Origin: Rhizobium sp. SG_E_25_P2
GTDB taxonomy: Bacteria > Pseudomonadota > Alphaproteobacteria > Rhizobiales > Rhizobiaceae
NCBI RefSeq assembly: GCF_029892285.1
Contig: NZ_JARXVM010000013.1
Coordinates: forward strand, 1-64,000
DNA length: 64,000 nucleotides
Reading direction: 5' to 3'
Part shown: one piece after another, positions 53,904-62,923 of the stretch
How positions within the stretch are numbered: position 1 is the stretch's first letter
Layout of the letters: every line of letters begins with the position of its first letter
The notes under the pieces: model-generated
Database searches by the model: none
The model's input: the letters and a program-made list of their open reading frames with translations, nothing else
What the model was told of the DNA's origin: nothing
Position numbers and translations under genes: made by a program

Positions 53904-54689
53904 TCAGACGATCGAACGCCGCGAGGCGATGCCGCCATCGACGGTCAGGATCGTGCCGGAGGTATAGCCTGAGCGGAAAGACGCCAGGAAGACGATGAGG
54001 TCGGTCACCTCGTGGATATGGGCCGGGCGGCCCAGCGGATAGGTCTGGGCGAGTTCACCATAGCGCTCCTCGTCGCCATACACGTCCTTCGCGCGCTTCT
54101 TCAGCATGTTGTAGATCCGGTCTGTGTCGACCGGGCCCGGATTGACGCCGACCACGCGGATATTGTCATTGAGGCTCGATCCGCCGAGCGCCCGGGTGAA
54201 GGCCATCAGACTGGCATTGCCGACGGCGCCGGCGATGTAGCGCGGATCGGCGATTTCGCCGCCATTGCCGATATTGTTGATGATGACGCCACCACCGGTC
54301 GCCTTCATACGTGGATAGTAGAGACGGCAGAGGTTGATATAACCATAGACCTTCAGTTCCCAGCCCGCGCGCCATTTCGCTTCGTCGATATCGAACAGCG
54401 AGCCCGACGGGATAACGCCGGCATTGTTGACCAGAATATCGACATCGCCGACCGCATCCGCCAGGAGCTCGGCCGCGCCCGGCTCGGTGAGATCGCTCGG
54501 GAACAGCGATACGGAGGCGCCCGGAAAGGCCTGTTCGATGTCTGCCTTGAGAGCCGTCAGTTTGTCTGTACTGCGGGCCGTCAGGCGAACCGCGCAGCCT
54601 TCCTCGGCAAAGGCTCTCGCAAGGCCGGCGCCGATGCCTTGCGACGCGCCGGTGATCAGAACCGTCTTGCCGGTCAAACGCAAATCCAT
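53904..54689 (-). CDS. SDR-family protein with atypical active site (261 aa)
   Basis: Cofactor site TGASQGIGAGLA, NNAG and C-terminal SGYTSGTILTVDGGIA are classical SDR. The catalytic segment reads NNIGNGGE then RYIAGAVGNASLMAF: the Tyr is present but the Lys four residues later is Ala and the usual Ser is Gly/Asn. Similar sequences exist among uncharacterised SDRs as I recall, so this is probably a natural subfamily rather than damage. Encoded between the flavin monooxygenase (37 bp away) and the racemase-fold enzyme. Confidence 0.85.
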   Translation of the reverse strand: MDLRLTGKTVLITGASQGIGAGLARAFAEEGCAVRLTARSTDKLTALKADIEQAFPGASVSLFPSDLTEPGAAELLADAVGDVDILVNNAGVIPSGSLFDIDEAKWRAGWELKVYGYINLCRLYYPRMKATGGGVIINNIGNGGEIADPRYIAGAVGNASLMAFTRALGGSSLNDNIRVVGVNPGPVDTDRIYNMLKKRAKDVYGDEERYGELAQTYPLGRPAHIHEVTDLIVFLASFRSGYTSGTILTVDGGIASRRSIV

Positions 54690-54726
54690 GGAAGTCTCCT
54701 GTGTTATTCTCTGCGACGATGTTTCG

Positions 54727-56064
54727 TTAGGAGAGCGCCGTCGTGTCGGTCTGACCGCGATCCACTCGAAGCGGCGCCGGCCGGTCGAGGCCGAGATGAT
54801 CGCGCAGCGTCGCGCCGGTATAGTCCGTGCGGAAGAGCCCGCGCTCCTGTAGGATGGGTACGACGAGATCGACGAAATCGTCGAACCCCTCCGGGAAATA
54901 TGGCGGCATGATGTTGAAACCGTCGGCGGCGCCGTTCTCGAACCAGTGCTGCAGCGTATCGGCTATGTGCTCGGCGGAGCCGCAAAGCACCCAGTGCCCA
55001 CGCGCGGCCGCCATCAGGTTGTAGACGTCGCGCAAGGTCATACTCTCGCGCCTCGCCTTGGCCAGCATGACACCAACAAAGGAATGGTAGCTGTCGGGAA
55101 GGGCAATATCGGGGACCGGTCCGTCGAGATCATATCCGGCCATATCCATTCCGAAGCGGTCTGACAGCAGAGACAGTGCATTGGTCTCTGACACGAAGCT
55201 CTGGAGAACTTTGAGCTTGTCGAAGGCCTCGCGCGCGGTGCGCCCGACGACGGGCATGACGCCCGGCAGCAGCGTCACGTCCTCGGCGCGCCTGCCGAAT
55301 TCGGGCAGCAGCGCCTTGAAGGTCTTATACTGCGCCTGCGCCTCCGTGAAATCCTGCACCACGGAAAAGACGACGTCGGCGGTGCGGGCCGCAAGACGTT
55401 GACCGGGACCAGAGCCGCCCGCCTGGAGAATGACCGGCCTGCCCTGCGGCGCGCGGCCGATGTTCAGTGGGCCTTTGACGGCGAAGAAGGGGCCGACATG
55501 ATCGAGTGCATGGACTCTTTCAGGGTCGATATAAAGCCCACTCGACCGGTCGGCGACGATGGCATCGTCGTCCCAGCAGTCCCACAAACCGCGCACCACG
55601 TCGATGAATTCCTCGGCGATCGCATAGCGCTGGCCGTGATCCGGATGCGCGCGGCCGAAATTGGCGCCTGAAACCGTGTTCGCGGTCGTCACCGCGTTCC
55701 AGGCGGCGCGACCGGCGCTGATGTGGTCGAGCGAGGCGAAGGCGCGCGCCGTGGAAAAAGGATCGCCATAGGTGGTAGAGGTCGTGGCGCCAAGACCGAT
55801 GCGCGAGGTTGCGGCCGCGATGGCAGACAGCATCGTCAATGGCTCGAGCCGCACGGTATAGGACGGGTGGGCGGCCGGATCGGCATAGAGATTGTCGCCC
55901 ATGAAGATCATATCGAACTTGCCGCGCTCGGCGCAGGACGCGATCGCCTGGATGGAGGCGATGTCCTGGAAGCTGCCGAAAGCGCCGGGATAGCGCCAGC
56001 CAGCCACATGGCTGCCGGTTCCCAGAATGAAAAGGCCGAGATGGATCTGCCTGCGGCCCGTCAT
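54727..56064 (-). CDS. LLM-class flavin-dependent monooxygenase, NtaA/SnaA/DszA type (445 aa)
   Basis: Begins IHLGLFILGTGSHVAGWRYPGA and contains RIGLGATTSTTYGDPF, ISAGRAAWNAVTT, NFGRAHPDHGQRYAIAEEF and PVILQAGGSGPGQRLAA, all hallmarks of the FMN-dependent NtaA/SnaA/DszA/EmoA family. These use FMNH2 and oxygen to oxidise or cleave C-N or C-S bonds. A separate flavin reductase would be needed and none is in the window. Its start overlaps the bicupin stop by 4 bp. The substrate is unknown. Confidence 0.9.
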   Translation of the reverse strand: MTGRRQIHLGLFILGTGSHVAGWRYPGAFGSFQDIASIQAIASCAERGKFDMIFMGDNLYADPAAHPSYTVRLEPLTMLSAIAAATSRIGLGATTSTTYGDPFSTARAFASLDHISAGRAAWNAVTTANTVSGANFGRAHPDHGQRYAIAEEFIDVVRGLWDCWDDDAIVADRSSGLYIDPERVHALDHVGPFFAVKGPLNIGRAPQGRPVILQAGGSGPGQRLAARTADVVFSVVQDFTEAQAQYKTFKALLPEFGRRAEDVTLLPGVMPVVGRTAREAFDKLKVLQSFVSETNALSLLSDRFGMDMAGYDLDGPVPDIALPDSYHSFVGVMLAKARRESMTLRDVYNLMAAARGHWVLCGSAEHIADTLQHWFENGAADGFNIMPPYFPEGFDDFVDLVVPILQERGLFRTDYTGATLRDHLGLDRPAPLRVDRGQTDTTALS

Positions 56065-57044
56065 GCGCCGTCATCCGTTTTTGGGCCATTCGCTTCAAGA
56101 AACGTGAACCCCATGGTGCGCGCATGAGAATGCAGACCGCCGTCCTGCACGATCAGGAACAAGGCCCGCTCGTCGCCGTCATTGTGGTGGGAGTGCGGGT
56201 CGCCTGGCGGCGTCACCAGCGTGGCGAAGGGCGACCAGTCGCAACGCGTGCCGCCCACCTTGGAGTAAGCATTGTCGCCGCGCAAGATGAGGGTGATTGC
56301 TGCGGAATTGTGCCGGTGCGGCCGCTGCTGCTCGCCGGCCGGTACGGTATTGAGGGACAGGGTCAGCGACGGCATGATGTTGCGGCTGGCTTCGTGCCGG
56401 GCTGACGAGAAGATCAGCGCCATCCCCGACGTCGTCTCATTTGCCGAGGCGTCGACGACACGCTGCAATTGCGCGGCGATTTCCGCAGCCGGATAGTGCA
56501 CGGTCTCGATGGCCGCCTCCGGACCCGTCGAGGGATGAAGCCCGTCGAAGCTCAACTGCGGCTCGTTGGACACAAGCCAGAGGACGGCGCCATTCGGTCC
56601 GGCTGATAACGTGGTGTCGACTCCACCCGGCGTCACGAACACGTCGCCGGTAGCCCAGTCGAAGCTGTCGCTGCCGATCACGGCCGTGCCGCTGCCTCCG
56701 ATCACGTACCAGATGATGCCGGTCGCAACGAGGTTCACGACCATCGCATCGTCGGCCGCGATGGTCGCATAGCGGGCCAGCATCAGGGGCGTCGTCGCGG
56801 CAAAGGACGTGCCGATGGCTGCCGACTGGTCGCAGGCGATCAGGCTGGTCGTCTTGGCATCGACTGCACGTACAGACTCATCAAGGAAGATTGCCGCCGG
56901 GATGGCGGGAAGTTTGATGTTGAAGGCATTGCCTGAATTGAAGAAGCGGGCGCGGTCTTGCGCGGGGCTGGCGGGAGCGTCCGGACGCTGCACGGGCATG
57001 GACGCCATGTCGATCCTCGGGGATGCAGCTTCTGCCTCACGCAT
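56061..57044 (-). CDS. Bicupin protein, gentisate dioxygenase-like (327 aa)
   Basis: Two cupin domains. The second (about 215-320) has a complete metal site: PHRHNSAAITLILRG and GDPHSHHNDGDERALFLIV. The first (about 80-175, GIIWYVIGGSGTAVIG) lacks the metal-binding His pair and is probably structural. This pattern resembles gentisate 1,2-dioxygenase-like proteins that cleave aromatic or heteroaromatic rings, although overall similarity is moderate. Overlaps the amidase gene by 8 bp and the monooxygenase gene by 4 bp. It could instead be a sensor-like cupin. Confidence 0.75.
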   Translation of the reverse strand: MREAEAASPRIDMASMPVQRPDAPASPAQDRARFFNSGNAFNIKLPAIPAAIFLDESVRAVDAKTTSLIACDQSAAIGTSFAATTPLMLARYATIAADDAMVVNLVATGIIWYVIGGSGTAVIGSDSFDWATGDVFVTPGGVDTTLSAGPNGAVLWLVSNEPQLSFDGLHPSTGPEAAIETVHYPAAEIAAQLQRVVDASANETTSGMALIFSSARHEASRNIMPSLTLSLNTVPAGEQQRPHRHNSAAITLILRGDNAYSKVGGTRCDWSPFATLVTPPGDPHSHHNDGDERALFLIVQDGGLHSHARTMGFTFLEANGPKTDDGA

Positions 57045-58503
57045 GTCTTTGCTCCTGATGCGGCGAAAGCGCCGGCCGGCGCAGGTGCCAGTCGGTCACG
57101 CCTTGATAGGCATGTGCGGCACGGCACAACAGCGCTTCGTCAAAGGGTTTGGCGACGAACTGGAAACCGATGGGAATGCCCATCGTGCTCGTCCCGCAGG
57201 GAACCGTGATCGTCGGATAGCCGCAAATGTCGAACGGAGCGGTAAACGGGCCGATCGCCAGAATGGCCTCGGGGTCTTCGCCGAGCGAGGCCATGTGATC
57301 GAGCGTCGGGCCCGCGACCGGCAGACCCGGCACGACGAGAAGATCGACGTCGCTGAAAAGATGCGCCATGCGGCCGGTGAATTCGCGCCTCCCGGAAAGG
57401 ACTTCGGCCAGCTCAATGCCGCTGAAGCCGTTGCCGCGCTCCAGAAGTGCTGCAAGCCGCGGGCCGAATTCCGCCTTACGCGACGGGTAGGTCTCGCGGT
57501 GCGCGATGGCCGCTTCGACGGCGCAGACGACAGCCCAGCCGCGCAGAATGTCGTCCGTCCCAGGAAACTCGACATCGACGATCCGTGCCCCCAGTCGGGT
57601 GATCGTGGACAACACATGCTCGATGGTGGCGCAGACCTCATCCGTTGCCCTGGATCTGATGAAGCGCCAGTCGATGCCGACGGCAAGATCGGCAATGCCA
57701 TCGCCGATGCTAGCCAGATAATCCGGAACAGGGACGGGCGCCGCCGTTGGATCGGCCGGATCCACGCCGGCTATTGCGCCGAGAAGGGCTGCCGCATCCG
57801 CTGCCGAGCGGGCCATCGGTCCGATATGGTCGAGGGATTCGGCAAGCGGAAACACGCCGTGCCGGCTGACGCGTCCCCAGGTCGGCTTGATGCCGACGAG
57901 TCCGCAACAGGCGGATGGCAGGCGGATCGATCCACCCGTATCCGTCCCGAGCGTGCCATAGGCAAGGCCAGCCGTCACGGCGACGCCGGAGCCGCTCGAC
58001 GATGTCCCCGTCCAGTGGTTTGCCCCGAAAGGGTTGAGCGGCGGCGCGATAGACGGATGATGATCTGCATAGACGCCCTCGGTCGCCGTCAGCTTGCCGA
58101 GCATGACGACACCGGCAGCGGCCAGCCGCGCCGTGGCGGTGGAGTCGTACGGCGGCTGCCAGTCGTCATAGATCGAACTGCCGAGGCCCGTGCGGATTGC
58201 GGTGGTATAGAAGACGTCCTTGACAGCAATGGGAACACCGTGAAGCGGGCCACGCCAGCCGCCGCTGCGGATCTCGATCTCCGCCTGCCGCGCGCTAGAC
58301 AGCGCCATATCGGCAGAGACGCAGACATAGGCATGAAGCGCGCCGTCATGGGCCGCGATGCGGTCGAGCATGAGTTCGGTCAGCTGAACCGGCGAAAGCA
58401 CGCCGGTGCGTATCCGTTCGCTCAATGCGGTGAAACTTTCGGCCCAAAGCATGTCTTCCGCCATCAAAACCCCTGTTCCGAATTCCGCCATCTCATTATG
58501 CAT
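57037..58503 (-). CDS. Amidase-signature family hydrolase (488 aa)
   Basis: The Ser-cisSer-Lys triad is present: PIAVKDVF (Lys), GTSSSGSGVAV (cis-Ser) and GTDTGGSIRLPSA (nucleophile Ser). Full family length with the C-terminal CGYPTITVPCG and GIPIGFQFV motifs. It hydrolyses an amide bond of the imported compound or an intermediate; cytoplasmic. First gene of the minus-strand operon. The ATG at 58503 or an ATG 13 codons later (preceded by GGGG) may be the start. Divergent from the transporter operon. Confidence 0.9.
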   Translation of the reverse strand: MHNEMAEFGTGVLMAEDMLWAESFTALSERIRTGVLSPVQLTELMLDRIAAHDGALHAYVCVSADMALSSARQAEIEIRSGGWRGPLHGVPIAVKDVFYTTAIRTGLGSSIYDDWQPPYDSTATARLAAAGVVMLGKLTATEGVYADHHPSIAPPLNPFGANHWTGTSSSGSGVAVTAGLAYGTLGTDTGGSIRLPSACCGLVGIKPTWGRVSRHGVFPLAESLDHIGPMARSAADAAALLGAIAGVDPADPTAAPVPVPDYLASIGDGIADLAVGIDWRFIRSRATDEVCATIEHVLSTITRLGARIVDVEFPGTDDILRGWAVVCAVEAAIAHRETYPSRKAEFGPRLAALLERGNGFSGIELAEVLSGRREFTGRMAHLFSDVDLLVVPGLPVAGPTLDHMASLGEDPEAILAIGPFTAPFDICGYPTITVPCGTSTMGIPIGFQFVAKPFDEALLCRAAHAYQGVTDWHLRRPALSPHQEQRHA

Positions 58504-58694
58504 AAAGAAGTATTTTGAATAATCAACGCAAAAGATTTAGGCGAAGAGCCCTATTTTCTGGCATGGAAGTGATGTCTTTTGATCGTTTTGTGCAAATAAT
58601 GGCGATTTCCGGGCATCGGAGCAGAAAAGCACGTTGATTTCTGATTGGCATGTATATTGCAGGTGCCTTTTTGCACACAACAGGGGAAGCGAAA
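58504..58694. promoter_or_regulatory. Divergent promoter region of the catabolic locus
   Basis: No gene lies in this 191-bp AT-richer gap between the amidase and the transporter operons. TTTTGTGCAAAT (58586-58597) and, inverted, TTTTTGCACACAA (58668-58680) share a TTGTGCAAA core, and GCATGTATATTGC (58648-58660) is weakly symmetrical. These are candidate sites for the GntR regulator at the end of the plus-strand operon. Confidence 0.4.
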
Positions 58695-59705
58695 ATGAAA
58701 TTATTCATGCGAAACGGCTTGCTTGCAGCGACCATGGTCGCCATCATCGGATTGACCGCAACCCAGTCTGCCGCTGCTGCCGAGCCAGTATCCATCCGAC
58801 TTAAATGGGTCGCCCAGGCACAGTTTGCCGGCGTCTATGTAGCAAAGGCCAAGGGCTTCTATGAAGAGGCCGGCATGGATGCGACCATCAACCCCGGCGG
58901 CCCCAATATCAGCGTCGAAACTCTGGTCGCCTCCGGCGCCGACACTTTCGGCATCGCCAGCGGCACGGAGGGCATGTTCTATGCCCGCGAAAACGGCCTG
59001 CCGCTGATCTGCATCGGCATGTCGCAGCAGATGACGCCCTTCGCCTATGTCGCCTACAAGGAGTCGGGCATAAAGTCGGTCAAGGACTTCAAGGGCAAGA
59101 AGGTAGCGACATGGTTCGTCGGCCCGCAATACACGCTGTTTTCGGTGCTTGCGGCCGAAGGCATCGCCCAGTCGGACGTCGATATCGTGTCGCAGCCTTT
59201 CTCGATGCAGCCCTTCATCGACAAGCAGTACGACGTCGCCACCGTGACGCTTTACAACGAGTTGAACACGTTGAAGGAACAGGGGATCACCGACATCGAT
59301 CTGTTCCTGCCCGACGATTCCGGCGTAACCACCCAGCAGGACGCCATCGTCACCTCCGAAACCATGATCAAGGACAAGCCTGAACTGGTTCAGGGCTTCC
59401 TTGCCGCCACGCTGAAAGGCTGGAAATACGCTTTCGAGCACAAGGCCGAAGCCGTCGATATCGTCATGGCCGCAGGCTCCGGGCTCGACCGCAAGCATCA
59501 AGAACTGATGCTAGACGAGATCGAGCGTGTCATGGTCGCCAAGCTCGGCACCAGCGAAGGTCTCGGGGCGATCGATCTCAAATCCATTGCCGCTGTGCAG
59601 GACAGTCTGATCGAATTCAAGGCGCTGAAGAGCAAGATCGATCTGTCGACCGCCTTCGACCCTTCCTTCTGGGAGAAGGTGCCGGCTGAAGACAAGAAAC
59701 TCTGA
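58695..59705 (+). CDS. NMT1/THI5-type ABC substrate-binding protein (336 aa)
   Basis: Signal peptide at 1-29 (MKLFMRNGLLAATMVAI, cleavage near AAA-AEP), then RLKWVAQAQFAGVYVAKAKGFYEEAG, the NMT1/THI5-like binding fold used for thiamine precursors, riboflavin, taurine and aromatic sulfonates. TLVASGADTFGIASG is typical too. The start MKLFMRNG follows GGGGAAG. The ligand is probably an N-heterocyclic or aromatic amide, judging by the divergent operon; this is inference. Confidence 0.9.
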   Translation: MKLFMRNGLLAATMVAIIGLTATQSAAAAEPVSIRLKWVAQAQFAGVYVAKAKGFYEEAGMDATINPGGPNISVETLVASGADTFGIASGTEGMFYARENGLPLICIGMSQQMTPFAYVAYKESGIKSVKDFKGKKVATWFVGPQYTLFSVLAAEGIAQSDVDIVSQPFSMQPFIDKQYDVATVTLYNELNTLKEQGITDIDLFLPDDSGVTTQQDAIVTSETMIKDKPELVQGFLAATLKGWKYAFEHKAEAVDIVMAAGSGLDRKHQELMLDEIERVMVAKLGTSEGLGAIDLKSIAAVQDSLIEFKALKSKIDLSTAFDPSFWEKVPAEDKKL

Positions 59706-59715
59706 AGCATCGAGA

Positions 59716-60573
59716 ATGAAAGGCAGGCCGATGGACCGCCCCCTGACGACTGAAATACCCGGAGCGGCCCATCGCTTCCCCCAGATCGAACTGGTCAATG
59801 TCTGGAAACGCTTTGGTGAGAAGGAGCAGGAAACGGTTGCGGTGCACAAGGTCGACCTTGCCATCGCGCCCGGCGAATTCGTCACGCTTGTCGGGCCGTC
59901 CGGCTGTGGAAAGTCGACGCTTTTCAACATGATCGCCGGTCTTCTACCGCCCGATCCGGATGGTTCGATCCTGCTGTCCGGCAAGCCGCAGCAGGATGGG
60001 GCGCTGCTCGGCAAGGTCTCCTTCATGCCGCAGCGCGACCTGCTCTTTCCGTGGCGCTCGGTGCTCGACAACGCCACGATCGCGCTGGAGGTCGAGGGCA
60101 TGTCTCGGCGCGATGCGCGAGCGAAGGCCGAGGCGCTGTTTCCCGAATTCGGCCTCAAGGGCTTCGAGAAACACTATCCGCATCAATTGTCGGGCGGCAT
60201 GCGCCAGCGTGTCGCGCTGATGCGCACCTTCCTGTTCGAGCGCGACCTGATCCTGCTCGACGAGCCCTTTGGCGCGCTCGATGCGCTGACCCGCGCCATG
60301 ATGCAGCGCTGGCTGCTCGACATCTGGGCTCGGCACTGGCGCACGGTTCTCTTCATCACCCACGACATCGACGAGGCGATCTTTCTCGGAGATCGGGTCG
60401 TGGTGATGACGGCAAGGCCTGGATCGATCAAATGCATCGAAACGATTTCGCTGCCGCGGCCGCGCGACGCCTCGATCGTCACGTCGCCCGAGTTCATGGA
60501 CATCAAGCGAAAGCTGCTGGCGGTGATCGAAGAGGAGAGCATGAAGAGCTTCGCCATGGAGATTTCCGCATGA
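59716..60573 (+). CDS. ABC transporter ATP-binding protein, SsuB/TauB type (285 aa)
   Basis: LVGPSGCGKSTLFNMIAGL (Walker A), the Q-loop SFMPQRDLLFPWRSV, signature LSGGMRQRVALMRTF, LILLDEPFGALDALTR (Walker B) and the ITHDIDEAIFLGDRV switch, all of the nitrate/sulfonate/taurine class. Its stop overlaps the first permease start by 4 bp. An ATG five codons in (59731) is an alternative start. Confidence 0.92.
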   Translation: MKGRPMDRPLTTEIPGAAHRFPQIELVNVWKRFGEKEQETVAVHKVDLAIAPGEFVTLVGPSGCGKSTLFNMIAGLLPPDPDGSILLSGKPQQDGALLGKVSFMPQRDLLFPWRSVLDNATIALEVEGMSRRDARAKAEALFPEFGLKGFEKHYPHQLSGGMRQRVALMRTFLFERDLILLDEPFGALDALTRAMMQRWLLDIWARHWRTVLFITHDIDEAIFLGDRVVVMTARPGSIKCIETISLPRPRDASIVTSPEFMDIKRKLLAVIEEESMKSFAMEISA

Positions 60574-61319
60574 CGCGGCGCGATCTGCTGACGACGCCGG
60601 CGGCCACCATCGCCATCACCTTCGCGGCCTGGTTCCTGCTGGCGCCGTTTCTGAAGATCGAGCCGCGCTATCTGCCGCCGCTGTCGGCGGTGTTTGCCGA
60701 CGGCCTGTCGGTCTGGCGCGATCTGGCCTTCAGCTTCTGGCGCACCTTCATCGAGACCGTTATCGGCTTCGCTGCGGGGGCCGCACTCGGTTTCGTCTTC
60801 GGCGTCGGCTTTGCCTATATCCGGTTTGCCGAACGCGCCATCCTGCCGGTCTTCGTCGCCCTGCAGACGGTTCCCATCATCGCCTTCGGCGCGATCGTGG
60901 TGATCTGGTTCGGCAACACGTTGATGTCGAAGGTGGTTATCGCTCTCTACCTGACGCTGTTTCCGGTCGCCGTCAGCACCTTGCGCGGACTGCAGACGGT
61001 CGATCCGCAGCGCGCGGCGCTGCTGCGCAGTTTCGGCGCGTCGCGCATCCGCACCTTCCTGATGCTCGCTCTGCCAACCGCGCTGCCGCAGATCATGGTC
61101 GGGCTGAAACTCGGCATATCGCTGGGGCTTGCCGGCGCCATCGTCGGCGAATGGTTCGGCGATACCGTCGGCCTCGGGGTCATGCTGCTGCAGGCGCTGT
61201 ATTTCGAGCAGGTCACCCGCGTCTGGGTGCTGATCGTTGTCTGCGGCCTGCTCGGCAGTCTGCTCTACGGAATTCTCGGGCTCATCGAAAGGAGATATGT
61301 CTGGTGGCGCATAGACTGA
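60570..61319 (+). CDS. ABC transporter permease, SsuC type (249 aa)
   Basis: Six predicted membrane helices with the loop RAALLRSFGASRIRTFLMLALPTALPQIMVGLK (EAA motif) and VALQTVPIIAFGAIVVIWFG. The start MTRRDLLTTP is set by the ATGA overlap with the ATPase gene; the frame is open far upstream but that is shadow. Pairs with the second permease as a heterodimer. Confidence 0.9.
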   Translation: MTRRDLLTTPAATIAITFAAWFLLAPFLKIEPRYLPPLSAVFADGLSVWRDLAFSFWRTFIETVIGFAAGAALGFVFGVGFAYIRFAERAILPVFVALQTVPIIAFGAIVVIWFGNTLMSKVVIALYLTLFPVAVSTLRGLQTVDPQRAALLRSFGASRIRTFLMLALPTALPQIMVGLKLGISLGLAGAIVGEWFGDTVGLGVMLLQALYFEQVTRVWVLIVVCGLLGSLLYGILGLIERRYVWWRID

Positions 61320-62056
61320 TGATCTCCACCGTCGCACCGGTCACCCTGGCGGTCCTTGCGCTGTTTTTCCTGTGGCAGGGCGCGACATGGTTGTTCGACG
61401 TGCCGGCCTATATCCTGCCAAAGCCGCTCGATATCTTCGCTGGCGCCCTGGCAAGGAAGGCGCTGCTCGGCAAGGCTTTGTACATCACCTTCGCCGAAGC
61501 GCTGCTCGGCTTTCTCCTCGGCGCTCTGGTCGGGCTCGCGGCGGCCGTCGCGATGATCCTATTGCCGCTTCTCGAACGCATGCTGCTGCCGTTGTTCGTC
61601 GCGCTCAATTCGGTGCCGACGGTCGCCTTCGTGCCGCTGGCGCTGATCTGGTTCGGTCTTGGCATGGGCTCGAAGATTGCTATCGCGGCGTTCGCAGTCA
61701 GCTTCGCCATGCTACTCAACGCGCTTGACGGGCTGAAGCGGCCGGAGCCGGCATCGCTCGACCTGCTGCGCAGTTTTGGCGCGGGGCCGTTCGGAATCCT
61801 GTGGCGGCTGCGGTTGCCGGTGGCCATGCCCGCCATCGTTACGGGGTTGCGCATCGGGCTTGCCCGCAGCACCATCACCGTCATCGTGACGGAAATGCTC
61901 GGAGCCTATTCAGGCATAGGCCAGGTGATCTACCAATCGACATCCCAGATCAATTATATCGATGTCTGGGCCGCCGTCCTTGTCTCGTCCTTCGGAAGCC
62001 TGGTTCTCTATGGTCTCCTTGTCGCGATCGATCGAAAACTCGTCTGGTGGAGATAA
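61304..62056 (+). CDS. ABC transporter permease, SsuC type (250 aa)
   Basis: Second permease with FVALNSVPTVAFVPLALIWFG and the EAA loop SLDLLRSFGAGPFGILWRLRLPVAMP. The GTG at 61304 is preferred: GGAG lies 9 bases upstream inside the end of the previous gene, giving a 16-bp overlap. The next ATG (61319) would lie too far from any ribosome site. Confidence 0.88.
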   Translation: MAHRLMISTVAPVTLAVLALFFLWQGATWLFDVPAYILPKPLDIFAGALARKALLGKALYITFAEALLGFLLGALVGLAAAVAMILLPLLERMLLPLFVALNSVPTVAFVPLALIWFGLGMGSKIAIAAFAVSFAMLLNALDGLKRPEPASLDLLRSFGAGPFGILWRLRLPVAMPAIVTGLRIGLARSTITVIVTEMLGAYSGIGQVIYQSTSQINYIDVWAAVLVSSFGSLVLYGLLVAIDRKLVWWR

Positions 62057-62059
62057 ACC

Positions 62060-62842
62060 ATGAGCACTGCTGCGCCGAAAACCGACATTCCCGCACCCCA
62101 TGCCGACGAAGTGGCGCTGCGTGTCCAGTTGGCCGCCTGCTACCGTCTCGTGGCCCATTTCGGCATGGATGACCTGATCTACAACCATATTTCCGTGCGC
62201 ATGCCCGGACCCGATCACCACTTCCTCATCAATCCCTATGGCATTCTGTTTTCAGAGGTAACGGCTTCCTGTTTCGTCAAGATCGACCTGGAAGGAAACA
62301 AGGTCGAACCGAGCAACCACGACGTCAACCGCGCCGGTTTCGTTATTCACAGCGCCATCCATGCAGGTCGCGAGGACGCGATCTGTGTGCTGCACACCCA
62401 TTCGGAAGCGGCGACCGCGATCTCCGCGCTTCAGGACGGACTGCTGCCGATCAGCCAGTTTGCCATGCGTTATCAGGGCCATATGGGCCTGCACGACTAT
62501 GAGGGCGTTGCGATCGATACGGACGAGCGTCAACGCCTGATCGACGATATCGGCCCGCACAATGTGCTCGTTCTGCGCAATCACGGCATTCTGACAGTCG
62601 GGCGCACCATCCCCGAGGCCTTCATTCTGATGTACTACTTCGAAAAGGCGGCACGCGTGCAATTAATGGTGCAGAGTGCGGCCAGCGGCGGCGCACGCAT
62701 TGCCCTGCCGCATCCAGACGTAACGGAAACCGCCTCGCGCCAGTTCAATCACCAGCATGGTGACATTCTGTCGCCAGGCACGCGTGAATGGCCGGCCTTC
62801 ATCCGGCTTCTGGACCGGATCGACCCGTCCTATAGAGAATGA
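62060..62842 (+). CDS. Class II aldolase/adducin-family protein (260 aa)
   Basis: Zn-binding His residues in CVLHTHSEAATAIS and NVLVLRNHGILTVG, and the N-terminal HFGMDDLIYNHISVRMPG that holds the substrate phosphate or carboxylate in the family. Members cleave or form C-C bonds, or decarboxylate. It starts 3 bp after the second permease stop, so it is co-transcribed with the transporter and is probably part of the same catabolic route. Confidence 0.9.
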   Translation: MSTAAPKTDIPAPHADEVALRVQLAACYRLVAHFGMDDLIYNHISVRMPGPDHHFLINPYGILFSEVTASCFVKIDLEGNKVEPSNHDVNRAGFVIHSAIHAGREDAICVLHTHSEAATAISALQDGLLPISQFAMRYQGHMGLHDYEGVAIDTDERQRLIDDIGPHNVLVLRNHGILTVGRTIPEAFILMYYFEKAARVQLMVQSAASGGARIALPHPDVTETASRQFNHQHGDILSPGTREWPAFIRLLDRIDPSYRE

Positions 62843-62923
62843 AGATGCAGGATGGCGCCGCGATCTTCTGGTAGAAGCTGCCATGCGGACACATGAACAC
62901 TGATTTGGAATGCGGGGGACACC

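Noticed and set aside
56809..58518. 569-codon plus-strand frame opposite bicupin and amidase
   Set aside because: Antisense to genes with intact catalytic motifs; no motif of its own.
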